In this document: positions 53,758 through 61,756 of the stretch, one piece after another
How the letters are laid out: each line of letters opens with the position of its first letter
Position numbering within the stretch: position 1 is the stretch's first letter
From: Arthrobacter sp.
Lineage (GTDB): Bacteria; Actinomycetota; Actinomycetes; Actinomycetales; Micrococcaceae
Assembly (NCBI GenBank): GCA_026393275.1
Contig: JAPLAM010000031.1
Coordinates: 1 to 64,000, forward strand
Length of the DNA stretch: 64,000 nucleotides
Reading direction: 5' to 3'
Made by a program: the position numbers and the translations under genes
Notes under the pieces: model-generated
What the model saw: the letters and a program-made list of their open reading frames with translations, nothing else
The model's database searches: none
Told to the model about the DNA's origin: nothing

Positions 53758-54688
53758 TGGCGTACGCTCCTGCGCTCTGCCGGAAGGATGCCGGGTTGAA
53801 GGATGGCAGGGTGAATGACGCCAAAACGGCGTCGAGCAGTTCGGGGGCACGCTCGCTGTTGGCGCCGAACCGGGCATTCACCTCCAGCACCACCGGGGTG
53901 CCGTCCGCACGGCGCCGGACGTCGACGTCGACCGGGCCCGTCAGCCCCAGCACGCGGACGGCGGCCATGGCCACATTCCCCACGTCGATGGCCTCGCCCG
54001 CCTCGGCTCGGCGGGTGGCCACGGCGTTACCCACGTTCCCTTGGGCCAGTTCCGTCTTTTCGACGACGACGACGAACGGTGCCACGGTGTTGTGCGCCGG
54101 GGTGCCGAAAACCATCGGACCGTATTCGGTTCCCGGAATGTACTCCTGCACGATTTGGCCCTCCGGCAGACGGTGCCAGTCCACCTCCTCGCTGCCGTCG
54201 ATGACGAGAACACCCCGTCCACCGCGGGAGACCCGGGGTTTGACGACTATCGGACCACCCAGGGCTTCCATGGCGGCGCCCGCGTTGGCGAAGTCCCGCG
54301 GGACCCCAAACCGGGGAACGGGCACACCGGCCGAATGCAACTGCCAGGCGGTGAAGAGCTTGTCGTTGGCCAGCGCCACGGCCCCCGGCTCGCCGATGAT
54401 CACGCGGACGTCGGGGCCGAAACCGGCCCGGAACGCGGCGAGCTGCGGCAGTTCATCGCTCACCGTGGGGATGACGAGGTTGACGTTTTCGGCTGCCACC
54501 AGCCGGCGGAGCGCCGAGACCATCTCCGGATCGGAGGCCTCGGGGACGCGGACCACGGTGATGCCCGATCCTGGCGGCAGCTCGCGGATATCGGTGCCCA
54601 GGACGGGGATGCCCCGTGCCTTCAGCTGGGCCGCAATGGCCCGCCCCGCCGGGCCACCGGCGCCGGTGACGAGCGCGCGCGGCATCAC
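53744..54688 (-). CDS. ATP-grasp ligase (carbamoyl-phosphate-synthase-like fold)
   Basis: A 314-residue protein. The N-terminal Rossmann-like part (ALVTGAGGPAGRAIAAQL, VLGTDIR, VIPTVSDELP) is followed by the ATP-grasp core: NDKLFTAWQL, PIVVKPRVSRGGRGVLVI with the ATP Lys, QIVQEYIPGTEYGP, and the metal-binding VLEVNARFG. It should join a carboxylate to an amine or thiol at ATP cost. Placed between a membrane deacetylase and a polymer synthase, it might attach an amino acid or carboxylate to a sugar amine. That role is inference. Confidence 0.88.
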   Translation of the reverse strand: MMPRALVTGAGGPAGRAIAAQLKARGIPVLGTDIRELPPGSGITVVRVPEASDPEMVSALRRLVAAENVNLVIPTVSDELPQLAAFRAGFGPDVRVIIGEPGAVALANDKLFTAWQLHSAGVPVPRFGVPRDFANAGAAMEALGGPIVVKPRVSRGGRGVLVIDGSEEVDWHRLPEGQIVQEYIPGTEYGPMVFGTPAHNTVAPFVVVVEKTELAQGNVGNAVATRRAEAGEAIDVGNVAMAAVRVLGLTGPVDVDVRRRADGTPVVLEVNARFGANSERAPELLDAVLASFTLPSFNPASFRQSAGAYANVLV

Positions 54689-55590
54689 AGTGATTCCATT
54701 TCGGTGCTCAGGAGGCGGACCGGCTCATAGGCCTCCGCCACCCTCCGGCGGGCCTGCCCGCCCCGGAAGGAGGCGATGCCGCGCACCCGTTCGGGCGTCA
54801 TATACGGCTTGGCGAGCTGGTCGCTGTGCATCTTGACGGCTTGGACCTTGGCGTCAACGTAGTCGTCGATGTCGACGAATACGCTCGGGTTGAACTCACG
54901 GGTCGCCGAAGGGCTCTCGTAGCAAAGGATCGAGTGGTGCTGCCGGGCGGCCCGCAGGGTGGCCTGGTGGACGGCTTGGTGGTCCTGATGCTGGTCATGG
55001 TTCGAGTGCGTCAGGATGATGTCCGGGTTGTACCGTACGATCGCGGCCTCGATAACGCCGACCATTTCCTGGCCGTGCCGGTTCAGCTCCGTATCGGTGA
55101 AATTGTGGTGGGTCATTCCCGTCAGGCCCATGAACGCTGCGCCGCGTTGGGCATCCAGCGAACGTTCCAACGCGTCGCCGCCCTGCTTGCCGTCGCTCAT
55201 CACCAGACCCCGGACCTCGTGTCCGGAGTCCACGAACTTGGCCAGGGTTCCGCCGCAGGCCAGTTCCAGATCGTCCGGGTGGGCGCCGATGGCCAACACC
55301 CGGCGGGGCTGCCTGGCCGGCATCCCCCCGGTGCGCAGGGCCGTCATGGCGACGCCCAGGGCCGCGAACCCTCCGAGGGTCGCGGTCAGGTCTGCCGTGC
55401 GCCAGAACTCCGGCGCATCCAGGACGAAGCACGCGACGTTGGTCAGCAGCAGCGTGCCGGCAACGATCTGCGACGTCCGGCGCAGCAACTCGGGCCGGCG
55501 GAAGCGGCGGTGGAACCACGGTCTGCCGACACTTGCGGCGACGAGGAAGGCGATCAGGAAGACAATCAGCAAAACGTAAATCGAGACCAT
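54685..55590 (-). CDS. Membrane-anchored PIG-L family deacetylase
   Basis: 301 residues from the ATG at 55590. Three hydrophobic segments (about 4-20, 42-58, 68-86) precede a LmbE/PIG-L domain with AHPDDLELACGG (103-114) and HSNHDQHQDH (195-204), the zinc-binding set. Relatives remove acetyl from GlcNAc-linked substrates (MshB, BshB, GlcNAc-PI). The membrane part is unusual for the MshB type. It is the first gene of the four-gene unit; the next start overlaps its stop by four bases. Confidence 0.9.
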   Translation of the reverse strand: MVSIYVLLIVFLIAFLVAASVGRPWFHRRFRRPELLRRTSQIVAGTLLLTNVACFVLDAPEFWRTADLTATLGGFAALGVAMTALRTGGMPARQPRRVLAIGAHPDDLELACGGTLAKFVDSGHEVRGLVMSDGKQGGDALERSLDAQRGAAFMGLTGMTHHNFTDTELNRHGQEMVGVIEAAIVRYNPDIILTHSNHDQHQDHQAVHQATLRAARQHHSILCYESPSATREFNPSVFVDIDDYVDAKVQAVKMHSDQLAKPYMTPERVRGIASFRGGQARRRVAEAYEPVRLLSTEMESL

Positions 55591-56033
55591 GAAAATCCAA
55601 TTCCTTCGTTGAAGTACCGGCCGCCCCCAGAGCTGCGCCGGGAAAATTGGTGGATCGACAACCCCGTCTGGCCCAGTGCCAGGTGCTGGAGGGAAGGTTG
55701 TGTCTTCGCGGTCCGCTGAACTCCCGATGGCGCCCACGCCAAGCCGGCAGCCGGGATCGGCTGCGCCACGGCGACGTGGAATAAGAGACCTTCTGGAGAC
55801 CTGCTGAGACCTTGAAGTTGCCCCTTCAGTAAAGGCGAGAGCCCTATCGGATAACCCGAGTGGGGACTACGCGAATCTGCCCCTGAGCCCCCTCGGTGAC
55901 GGTTCACGACTACTGGGTTTGCCGACGGGAACTACCCGCACGGCAGGATCGACCGGGCCAAGGACCCGGTTCCCGTGACCAAACATGACGACGGCGCCGG
56001 TGCCGGCCGCCGTCGTAAGTGTTAGATTTTTTG
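55591..56033. other. Intergenic region with stacked stem-loops, no gene recognised
   Basis: The gap between the deacetylase operon (minus) and the metZ operon (plus) is 574 bases. From 55813 to 55976 it contains several paired segments: TGAAG/CTTCA; CCGAG-GGGG/CCCC-CTCGG (55856-55896); ACGGGAAC (55925-55932) with GTTCCCGT (55969-55976); and ACCGGG (55952-55957) with CCCGGT (55965-55970), which shares bases with the previous pair. A strong hairpin at 55988-56016 is followed by a six-T run at 56027-56032, where TAGATT could instead be the -10 of the metZ promoter. No known motif was matched. Confidence 0.5.
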
Positions 56034-56150
56034 TGAGTAATGAGCCCCGGTGACAAGCCCTGACTTGCCGGGCGGCAACCCTCCCTTTTCGCGGCGGGGT
56101 GCCTCAGGTGAAAACTCGGCAATCGACCATTCGAGCTGCAAGCGTGAGAG
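56034..56150 (+). ncRNA. SAM-IV (S-box related) riboswitch
   Basis: The core reads ATGAGCCCCGGTGACAAGCC, then CTTGCCGGGCGGCAACCCTCC, GCGGCGGGGTGCC and TCAGGTGA. This is the conserved SAM-binding core of the SAM-I/IV clan as found upstream of sulfur genes in actinobacteria. The closing stem is GAGT (56035-56038) with ACTC (56114-56117). The 3' extension with GCTGCAAGCG fits the SAM-IV pseudoknot. It lies directly before the DUF1737-rhodanese-metZ operon, so high SAM should switch the operon off. Confidence 0.85.
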
Positions 56151-56164
56151 TAAGGAAATCCGTC

Positions 56165-56437
56165 ATGCCCGACGTATCCGCACCCGCTGTGCCCGGCACA
56201 GCCCCCGCCCCGTCCCCTGCCATCCCCGCGCCGGCCGTCGAACAACAACTGGCCTACCGCCTGTTCACCGGCCCCGATGACCGCAGCTTCTGCGAGCGCG
56301 TCTCGGCCGCGCTGGCCGAGGGCTATGTCCTGCACGGCAGCCCCGCCGCCACGTTCAACGGCAGCACCGTAATAGTTGCCCAGGCCGTCGTGCTGCCGGC
56401 AGCAACCGCGAGCGCCACCGACGGCGGCCACGCGTGA
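56165..56437 (+). CDS. DUF1737 domain protein
   Basis: 90 residues from ATG 56165, behind TAAGGA. The conserved segment is LAYRLFTGPDDRSFCERVSAALAEGYVLHGSPAATFNG, the DUF1737 signature; the flanks are Ala/Pro-rich. Its function is unknown. Being first behind the SAM riboswitch and overlapping the rhodanese gene links it to methionine or sulfur supply. Confidence 0.85.
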   Translation: MPDVSAPAVPGTAPAPSPAIPAPAVEQQLAYRLFTGPDDRSFCERVSAALAEGYVLHGSPAATFNGSTVIVAQAVVLPAATASATDGGHA

Positions 56438-56850
56438 GCTACGCCGGAGACCTGAGCCCGCGCCAGGCGTGGGCCAAGATTGAGGCCGGGGCCACCCTGG
56501 TGGATGTCCGGACAGCGGCGGAATGGGAACAGATCGGCATCCCCGTCACCGCGTCCGCCACCGCCACCCGCCGGGATCCGCTGTTCATCCAGTGGAGCCT
56601 CGCCGGCGGAGCCTCCAACCCGCAGTTCCTGGAGCAGCTTCGCCAGCAGGTGCCCGCGGCCGACGCCGAACTCGTCTTCCTGTGCCGCTCCGGCGTGCGT
56701 TCCGTCGCCGCCGCGAACGCCGCCACCGCGGCCGGTTTCACGGCCTACAACGTGCTCGAGGGCTTCGAGGGCAAACCGGACCAATCCGGGGCCCGCACCG
56801 TGAACGGCTGGAAGAACAGCGGCCTCCCCACCAACCGTGGACAGCACTAA
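56434..56850 (+). CDS. Rhodanese-like sulfurtransferase
   Basis: A 138-residue single rhodanese domain starting with GTG that overlaps the previous stop by four bases. It has ATLVDVRTAAEW and the active-site loop CRSGVRS, with the persulfide-forming Cys near residue 88. It stops directly before the metZ ATG. It may hand persulfide or sulfide to MetZ; this is inferred from the operon. Confidence 0.92.
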   Translation: MSYAGDLSPRQAWAKIEAGATLVDVRTAAEWEQIGIPVTASATATRRDPLFIQWSLAGGASNPQFLEQLRQQVPAADAELVFLCRSGVRSVAAANAATAAGFTAYNVLEGFEGKPDQSGARTVNGWKNSGLPTNRGQH

Positions 56851-58059
56851 ATGAGCTTCAATCCCGATGCCCAGGGCTGGGGCCCGGAAACCCGGGCCGT
56901 CCGCGGCGGCCTCGACCGCACCGGGTTCCAGGAAACAACCGAGCCGATCTTCCTGAACTCCGGCTTCGTCTACGAATCCGCCGCCGCCGCGGAGCGTGCC
57001 TTCACCGGCGAGGACGAACGCTTTGTCTACTCCCGCTACGGCAACCCCTCCGTGGCCACCTTCCAGGAACGGCTCCGGCTGCTGGAAGGAACCGAGGCGT
57101 GCTTCGCCACGGCGTCGGGCATGTCCGCGGTCTTCACTGCGCTCGGGGCGCTGCTGGCGGCCGGCGACCGCGTCGTCGCCGCCCGCTCGCTGTTCGGCTC
57201 CTGCTTCGTCATCCTCAATGAGATCCTGCCGCGCTGGGGCGTGGAGACCGTCTTCGTGGACGGCCCGGACCTCGAGCAGTGGCGGTCGGCGCTGGCGGTG
57301 CCGACGACGGCGGTGTTCTTCGAGTCGCCGTCGAACCCGATGCAGGAAATCGTGGACATCGCCGCCGTGAGCGAACTGGCCCACGCCGCCGGCGCGACAG
57401 TGGTGGTGGACAACGTCTTCGCCACTCCCCTGCTGCAGCGCTGCGGCGAGCTGGGCGCCGATGTGGTCGTGTACTCCGGCACCAAGCACATCGACGGCCA
57501 GGGCCGGGTGCTCGGCGGCGCGATCCTGGGCACCAAGGAGTTCATCGAGGGCCCGGTGAAGCAGCTCATGCGCCACACCGGCCCCGCGCTCTCCGCCTTC
57601 AACGCCTGGGTGCTGAGCAAGGGCCTGGAGACGATGGCGCTACGGGTGAACCATTCATCGGCCTCCGCGCTGCGGCTGGCCCGATGGCTTGAGGAGCAGC
57701 CGGCCGTGGGCTGGGTAAGGTACCCGCTGCTGGCGTCCCACCCGCAGTACGAACTGGCTGCCCGGCAAATGACGGCCGGCGGCACGGTGCTCACACTGGA
57801 GCTGGCGCCGTCGCCCGGGCGTTCGGCGAAGGAAGCCGCCTTCGCGCTGCTGGATGCCTTGCGGATCATCGATATCTCCAACAACCTCGGTGATTCCAAG
57901 TCGCTGATCACCCACCCGGCCACCACGACGCACCGCGCCATGGGGCCGGCGGGGCGGGGCGCGATCGGGCTCAGCGACGGGGTCGTACGGCTCTCGGTGG
58001 GTCTGGAAGACGTCGAGGACCTGATCCGCGACCTTGGGCAGGCGCTCAAGCAGGTCTAG
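56851..58059 (+). CDS. metZ: O-succinylhomoserine sulfhydrylase
   Basis: A 402-residue Cys/Met-metabolism PLP enzyme. It has SRYGNPSVATFQERLRLLEG, the ATASGMSAV loop, DNVFATPLLQRC, and PLP lysine in YSGTKHIDGQGR. The GxxR context and length match MetZ, which makes homocysteine from an O-acylhomoserine and sulfide. Control by the upstream SAM riboswitch supports a methionine-pathway role. The acyl donor, succinyl or acetyl, cannot be told from sequence alone. Confidence 0.93.
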   Translation: MSFNPDAQGWGPETRAVRGGLDRTGFQETTEPIFLNSGFVYESAAAAERAFTGEDERFVYSRYGNPSVATFQERLRLLEGTEACFATASGMSAVFTALGALLAAGDRVVAARSLFGSCFVILNEILPRWGVETVFVDGPDLEQWRSALAVPTTAVFFESPSNPMQEIVDIAAVSELAHAAGATVVVDNVFATPLLQRCGELGADVVVYSGTKHIDGQGRVLGGAILGTKEFIEGPVKQLMRHTGPALSAFNAWVLSKGLETMALRVNHSSASALRLARWLEEQPAVGWVRYPLLASHPQYELAARQMTAGGTVLTLELAPSPGRSAKEAAFALLDALRIIDISNNLGDSKSLITHPATTTHRAMGPAGRGAIGLSDGVVRLSVGLEDVEDLIRDLGQALKQV

Positions 58060-58071
58060 CCCCGGCCAGGC

Positions 58072-59325
58072 CTAGCCGCGGCGCACCCGCGACAGCACCG
58101 GGGCCGGTTCCACGGCAGCGTCTGCGTCTGCGTTTGCGTCTGCGCCGCGCAGCGTAACGCGCACGGCATGGGCGACGACGGCGGCCAGCCCGGCGTCGTC
58201 GGCGGGGCTGTCCAGCCCCGGCGCGCGGAGCGCCTGGCGCTGCAGCTGCGAACCCGTGCCGTTCGCCAAGACCCGGTCCACGCCGCGCCGCGCCAGCTCC
58301 AGTTCGCCCTGTTCGGCGAGGACGGGCGCCAGGAAGTCCAACAGCCCGTGCACCACTTCGGCCGCCGGAGCAGGGCGGAAACTCCCGAAATCCAGCAGCT
58401 TGCCGCGCAGACCGCAATTGCTGGCCTGCCAGGCGGCCATCTTCAGCAGCACCGTCGGCACGGGGGCGGGATCCACGCCGTCGCGCCATTCCCTGCCGGC
58501 GGACTCCACGAGGGCGCGCACCAGTACGGCGATCAGCGCCGCATCCTCGGCGCGCAGGCAGACGTCGGCGACCCGGACCTCCACGGTGGGGTGGTAGCGG
58601 GCCAGCCGGGCATCGAAATAGACCATGCCCTCGTCAAAGAGCACCCCGGTCTCCAGCAGCCGGGAGACGACGCGCCGGTACATTGCAAGGTTCCCGAAGA
58701 TCATGGAAGGTCCGGCCGCCGGCCAGCGGTTCCACGCCTGCGTGCGGTAGCTTTCGAAGCCCGTCACCGCGCCGTTCCAGAACGGCGAGTTGGCGCTGAT
58801 GGCGATCAACACCGCCAGCTTGTCCCGGATCCGGTCCAGGACGGCCACGCCCTCCTCCGGGGAGTCGATGCTGGTGTGGACGTGGAAACCGCAGGTCAGC
58901 TGCTCCTGCACGGTGAGGCCGAAGCGTTGCTGCATGCTGGCATACCGCGGCTTGGGCGTGGTGTGGGTGGTGGACGCCCGGGGCGACGTGGCGAGTGCGG
59001 CCACCCGGGCGCCAAGGGCGCGGGCGGCCTGGTCAGTGAAGACCCGGGACTGCCGGATCTGCTGGAGCAGCCCGCCGTAATCCAGGCACGGCGCCGTCTG
59101 GGTCTCGATCTGCTCCAGCTTCAGCTCGAAACTGAAGCTGGACTCTTCATGGGCCGGCTCCGTCGCGGCGGATTGTCCGGCATCGGGCGCCGGCTCCTTC
59201 GCGGCGGTCGGCGCCGCATCGGGAGCGGGCTTCAGCCCCCGCAGCAGTGCATCGGCCAGCGCCAACGGGACCCCCGTGACGGGGTCCACGATCAGCAGCT
59301 CCTCCTCGACGCCAAAGGTGCGCAT
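58072..59325 (-). CDS. YbdK-type carboxylate-amine ligase (GCS2 family)
   Basis: A 417-residue protein starting [15 protein letters not shown], the first strand of glutamate-cysteine ligase family 2. [13 protein letters not shown] contains the conserved His, and [13 protein letters not shown] is further family signature. An Ala/Pro/Glu-rich insert of about 35 residues lies near residue 30-65. Activity toward glutamate and cysteine is weak in YbdK itself; in actinobacteria, which use mycothiol, the true substrate is uncertain. It converges on metZ. Confidence 0.88.
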   Translation of the reverse strand: MRTFGVEEELLIVDPVTGVPLALADALLRGLKPAPDAAPTAAKEPAPDAGQSAATEPAHEESSFSFELKLEQIETQTAPCLDYGGLLQQIRQSRVFTDQAARALGARVAALATSPRASTTHTTPKPRYASMQQRFGLTVQEQLTCGFHVHTSIDSPEEGVAVLDRIRDKLAVLIAISANSPFWNGAVTGFESYRTQAWNRWPAAGPSMIFGNLAMYRRVVSRLLETGVLFDEGMVYFDARLARYHPTVEVRVADVCLRAEDAALIAVLVRALVESAGREWRDGVDPAPVPTVLLKMAAWQASNCGLRGKLLDFGSFRPAPAAEVVHGLLDFLAPVLAEQGELELARRGVDRVLANGTGSQLQRQALRAPGLDSPADDAGLAAVVAHAVRVTLRGADANADADAAVEPAPVLSRVRRG

Positions 59326-59381
59326 GTACCTATTGTCCTCAGCACCCGTCCCGGCGCGCTACCCCCACGCGGTCAGGCGAT

Positions 59382-60905
59382 TCAGTCCTGGAAGTACTCG
59401 ATCTTCGCGCCGATGGTGTTGAGCCGCTCGGCCAGGTCCTCGTAGCCGCGCTCGATCACATAGATGTTACGCAGCTCGGAGACGCCCCGCGCGGCGAGCA
59501 TGGCCAGCAGCAGGCACGCGGCCGGGCGCAGGGCCGGCGGGCAGCCGACTTCCGCGGCCCGCCACTTGGTGGGCCCGTTGACGTAGATCCGGTGCGGATC
59601 CAGGAGCTGGACCTGGGCGCCGAGCTTGTTCAACTCGGTCAGGTAGATCGCCCGGTTCTCGTAGACCCAGTCATGGATCATCGTCTGGCCCTGCGCGTTG
59701 GCGGCGATGACGGCGAAAAACGGCAGGTTGTCGATGTTGAGGCCGGGGAAGGGCATCGGGTGGATCTTGTCCTCCGGAGCCCGCAGCTCCGAGGGCTTGG
59801 TGGTGACGTCCACCAGCCGGGTGCGGCCGTTGCGGGCGACGTATTCCGCGGAAACCTCCAGCTGCTGGCCCATCTGCTCCAGGGTCGCCAGTTCGATCTC
59901 CATGAACTCGATCGGGACCCGGCGGATCGTGACTTCCGAGTTGGTCACGATCCCGGCGGTGATCAGGCTCATCGCCTCGATCGGGTCCTCGGACGGGAAG
60001 TACTCGATATCGGCGTCGATCGACGGGCGGCCGATGATCTTCAGCGTCGTGGTGCCAACACCGTCGATCTGCACTCCCAGCATCTGCAGGTAGAAGCAGA
60101 GGTCCTGGACCATGTAATTGGGGCTGGCGTTGCGGATGATTGTGCTGCCGCAGCGGTGGGCTGCGGCCATGATGGCGTTCTCCGTCACGGTGTCGCCGCG
60201 CTCGCTCAGCACGAAGGTCCGGTCGTGGCCGTCCGACGGCGGCGCCTGGACGCTGTAGAAACCGGCCTTCGCCTCGACGCTGAGGCCGAACTGCCGCAGC
60301 GCCTGCATGTGCGGCTCCACGGTGCGGGTGCCGAGGTCGCAGCCGCCGGCGTAGGGCAGCCGGTATTGGCTGGACTCATCGAGCAGCGGGCCCAGGAGCA
60401 TGATGACGCTGCGGGTGCGGCGCGCGGCTTCGACGTCCATCGAGTCGAGGTCCAGCACGGCCGGGCGCCGGATCTGCAGGTCATTCGCGTTGAGCCAGGT
60501 GCATTCGACGCCGATGCTGGTGAGCACCTCGACGATCCGGTTAACTTCCTCGATCCGTGCCAGCCGCCGCAGCACGGTGGTGCCGCGGTTGATGAGGCTG
60601 GCGCACAGCAAGGCGACGCCGGCGTTCTTGCTGCTGTTGACGTCCACCGCGCCGGAGAGGGTGCGGCCGCCCTCCACCCGGAGGTGGGTCATCTGCGGCC
60701 GGCCGACCTTGACGATGCTGCGGCCGAAGATCGATTCGAGCCGCTGGATCATTTTCAGGCTCAGGTTTTGCTTGCCCTGCTCCATCCGGGCGATGGCACT
60801 CTGGCTGGTTCCCAGCTCGGCGGCGAGCCGTCCCTGGGTCCAGCCCTTCTCGCCGCGGGCATCCCGGAGCACGGCGCCAACGTATTCGGCAGTCTGTTGA
60901 GTCAT
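59382..60905 (-). CDS. MurA-like UDP-GlcNAc 1-carboxyvinyltransferase with fused N-terminal XRE HTH
   Basis: 507 residues from the ATG at 60905. Residues 8-62 are a Cro/CI-type HTH (AVLRDARGEKGWTQGRLAAELGTSQSAIARMEQGK). From about 75 on it is an EPSP/MurA fold with the PEP/UDP site SSKNAG (Lys93-Asn94) and the catalytic Cys189 in AGGCDLGTR, which corresponds to Cys115 of E. coli MurA. The usual RPVDxH reads RTVEPH, and the NIDNLPF loop differs from classic MurA, so this is a divergent paralogue. It may be enzyme, regulator or both. Tandem 12-bp repeats cover its likely promoter. Confidence 0.88.
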   Translation of the reverse strand: MTQQTAEYVGAVLRDARGEKGWTQGRLAAELGTSQSAIARMEQGKQNLSLKMIQRLESIFGRSIVKVGRPQMTHLRVEGGRTLSGAVDVNSSKNAGVALLCASLINRGTTVLRRLARIEEVNRIVEVLTSIGVECTWLNANDLQIRRPAVLDLDSMDVEAARRTRSVIMLLGPLLDESSQYRLPYAGGCDLGTRTVEPHMQALRQFGLSVEAKAGFYSVQAPPSDGHDRTFVLSERGDTVTENAIMAAAHRCGSTIIRNASPNYMVQDLCFYLQMLGVQIDGVGTTTLKIIGRPSIDADIEYFPSEDPIEAMSLITAGIVTNSEVTIRRVPIEFMEIELATLEQMGQQLEVSAEYVARNGRTRLVDVTTKPSELRAPEDKIHPMPFPGLNIDNLPFFAVIAANAQGQTMIHDWVYENRAIYLTELNKLGAQVQLLDPHRIYVNGPTKWRAAEVGCPPALRPAACLLLAMLAARGVSELRNIYVIERGYEDLAERLNTIGAKIEYFQD

Positions 60906-60980
60906 GGTCAATAAATATCACGAATGAGCTATTCAACCCTTCAAGGACGCACCATTTGCAGTCAAGCTCACAAAATATTC

Positions 60981-61004
60981 ATCTCGTGCGATATCTCGTA
61001 CAAT
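60981..61004 (-). promoter_or_regulatory. Tandem 12-bp repeats over the HTH-MurA promoter
   Basis: On the minus strand ATTGTACGAGAT is followed directly by ATCGCACGAGAT, identical at 10 of 12 positions. A possible promoter, -35 TTGTAC and -10 GAATAT with 17 bases between, runs through the repeats, about 70 bases upstream of the start codon. An XRE-type HTH commonly binds such repeats, so autoregulation is a natural hypothesis. No clear Shine-Dalgarno site precedes the start. Confidence 0.5.
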
Positions 61005-61046
61005 TTATTGCGCGATGGCTTGCGCAGTCCGGCGCCGGCGTTGGCG

Positions 61047-61756
61047 CTACTGCTGCCCGAGGAACACCATGTTCCACGTCCCGGCGCCGATGGCCGCGGC
61101 CATGGCAGTGGCGGCGATCAGCAGCCCGCCCAGCACCACCCACGCGTCCAGCCGGCTGAACGTCGCCTGCCGCGCCCAGGTCCGCTGCGCGCCGCCGAAG
61201 CCGCGCGCTTCCATGGTCACCGCCAGCCGGGACGCGCGACGGACCGCCTGGACCAGCAGCCCGAAGCTTTGCCCCAGCGTGGCCTTCAGCCGCTGCCGAG
61301 GGTGCCCAGCACGAAGCGGTGCGGCAGCTTCGCCTGCTGCGCCAGGGCGTCGGCCAGGTCCGTCGGGTCGGTGCAGCTCATCAGCAGGACTGCGGGCAGG
61401 GCGATCGCGAGGCCGCGCAGCAGGAACCCCACCCCGAGCTGCAGCGAGCCTTCACTGATCGACCAGACGCCGACGTCGAGCAGTATCCTTCCGTGGTCCG
61501 CCGCCAGGATCGCCGTACTCCAGCCGCCCACGGCCGCCGCGAGGATGAGCGGCCAGCCGCGCTGCCAGAGCAGGGCCAGGGTCAGGCCTGCGAGCGGGAA
61601 CAGCAGGAGTTCGAAGGCGAGCGCCACGGACGCGGACACCCAGTCAATGGACAGCGCCAGCACCACCGTGATGAGCAGGACGCCGGAGAACTTGGCCAGC
61701 GGGTTGGCACGGGTCAGCAGCGCGTCGTTTCCGCGCAGGGTCAGGGCGTCCCTCAT
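61047..61756 (-). pseudogene. Energy-coupling factor transporter T subunit (YkoC/EcfT-like), internally deleted and frameshifted
   Basis: From the ATG at 61756 the first 156 residues are good EcfT (MRDALTLRGNDALLTRANPLAKF; SCTDPTDLADALAQQAKLPHRFVLG). The frame then stops at a TGA at 61286. In another frame the family C-terminus continues from about 61285 (LKATLGQSFGLLVQAVRRASRLAV, then MEARGFGGAQRTWARQATFSRLD) to a TAG at 61047. The segment expected between them, about 30-35 residues with the first Ala-Arg-Gly coupling motif, is missing. The deletion is therefore not a multiple of three. The ATG overlaps the ATPase stop (ATGA). Confidence 0.8.

Noticed and set aside
55800..55980. c-di-GMP or c-di-AMP riboswitch ahead of the envelope operon
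   Set aside because: A GGCAAACC-like stretch on the minus strand looked suggestive, but the other conserved segments of GEMM or ydaO motifs are absent.
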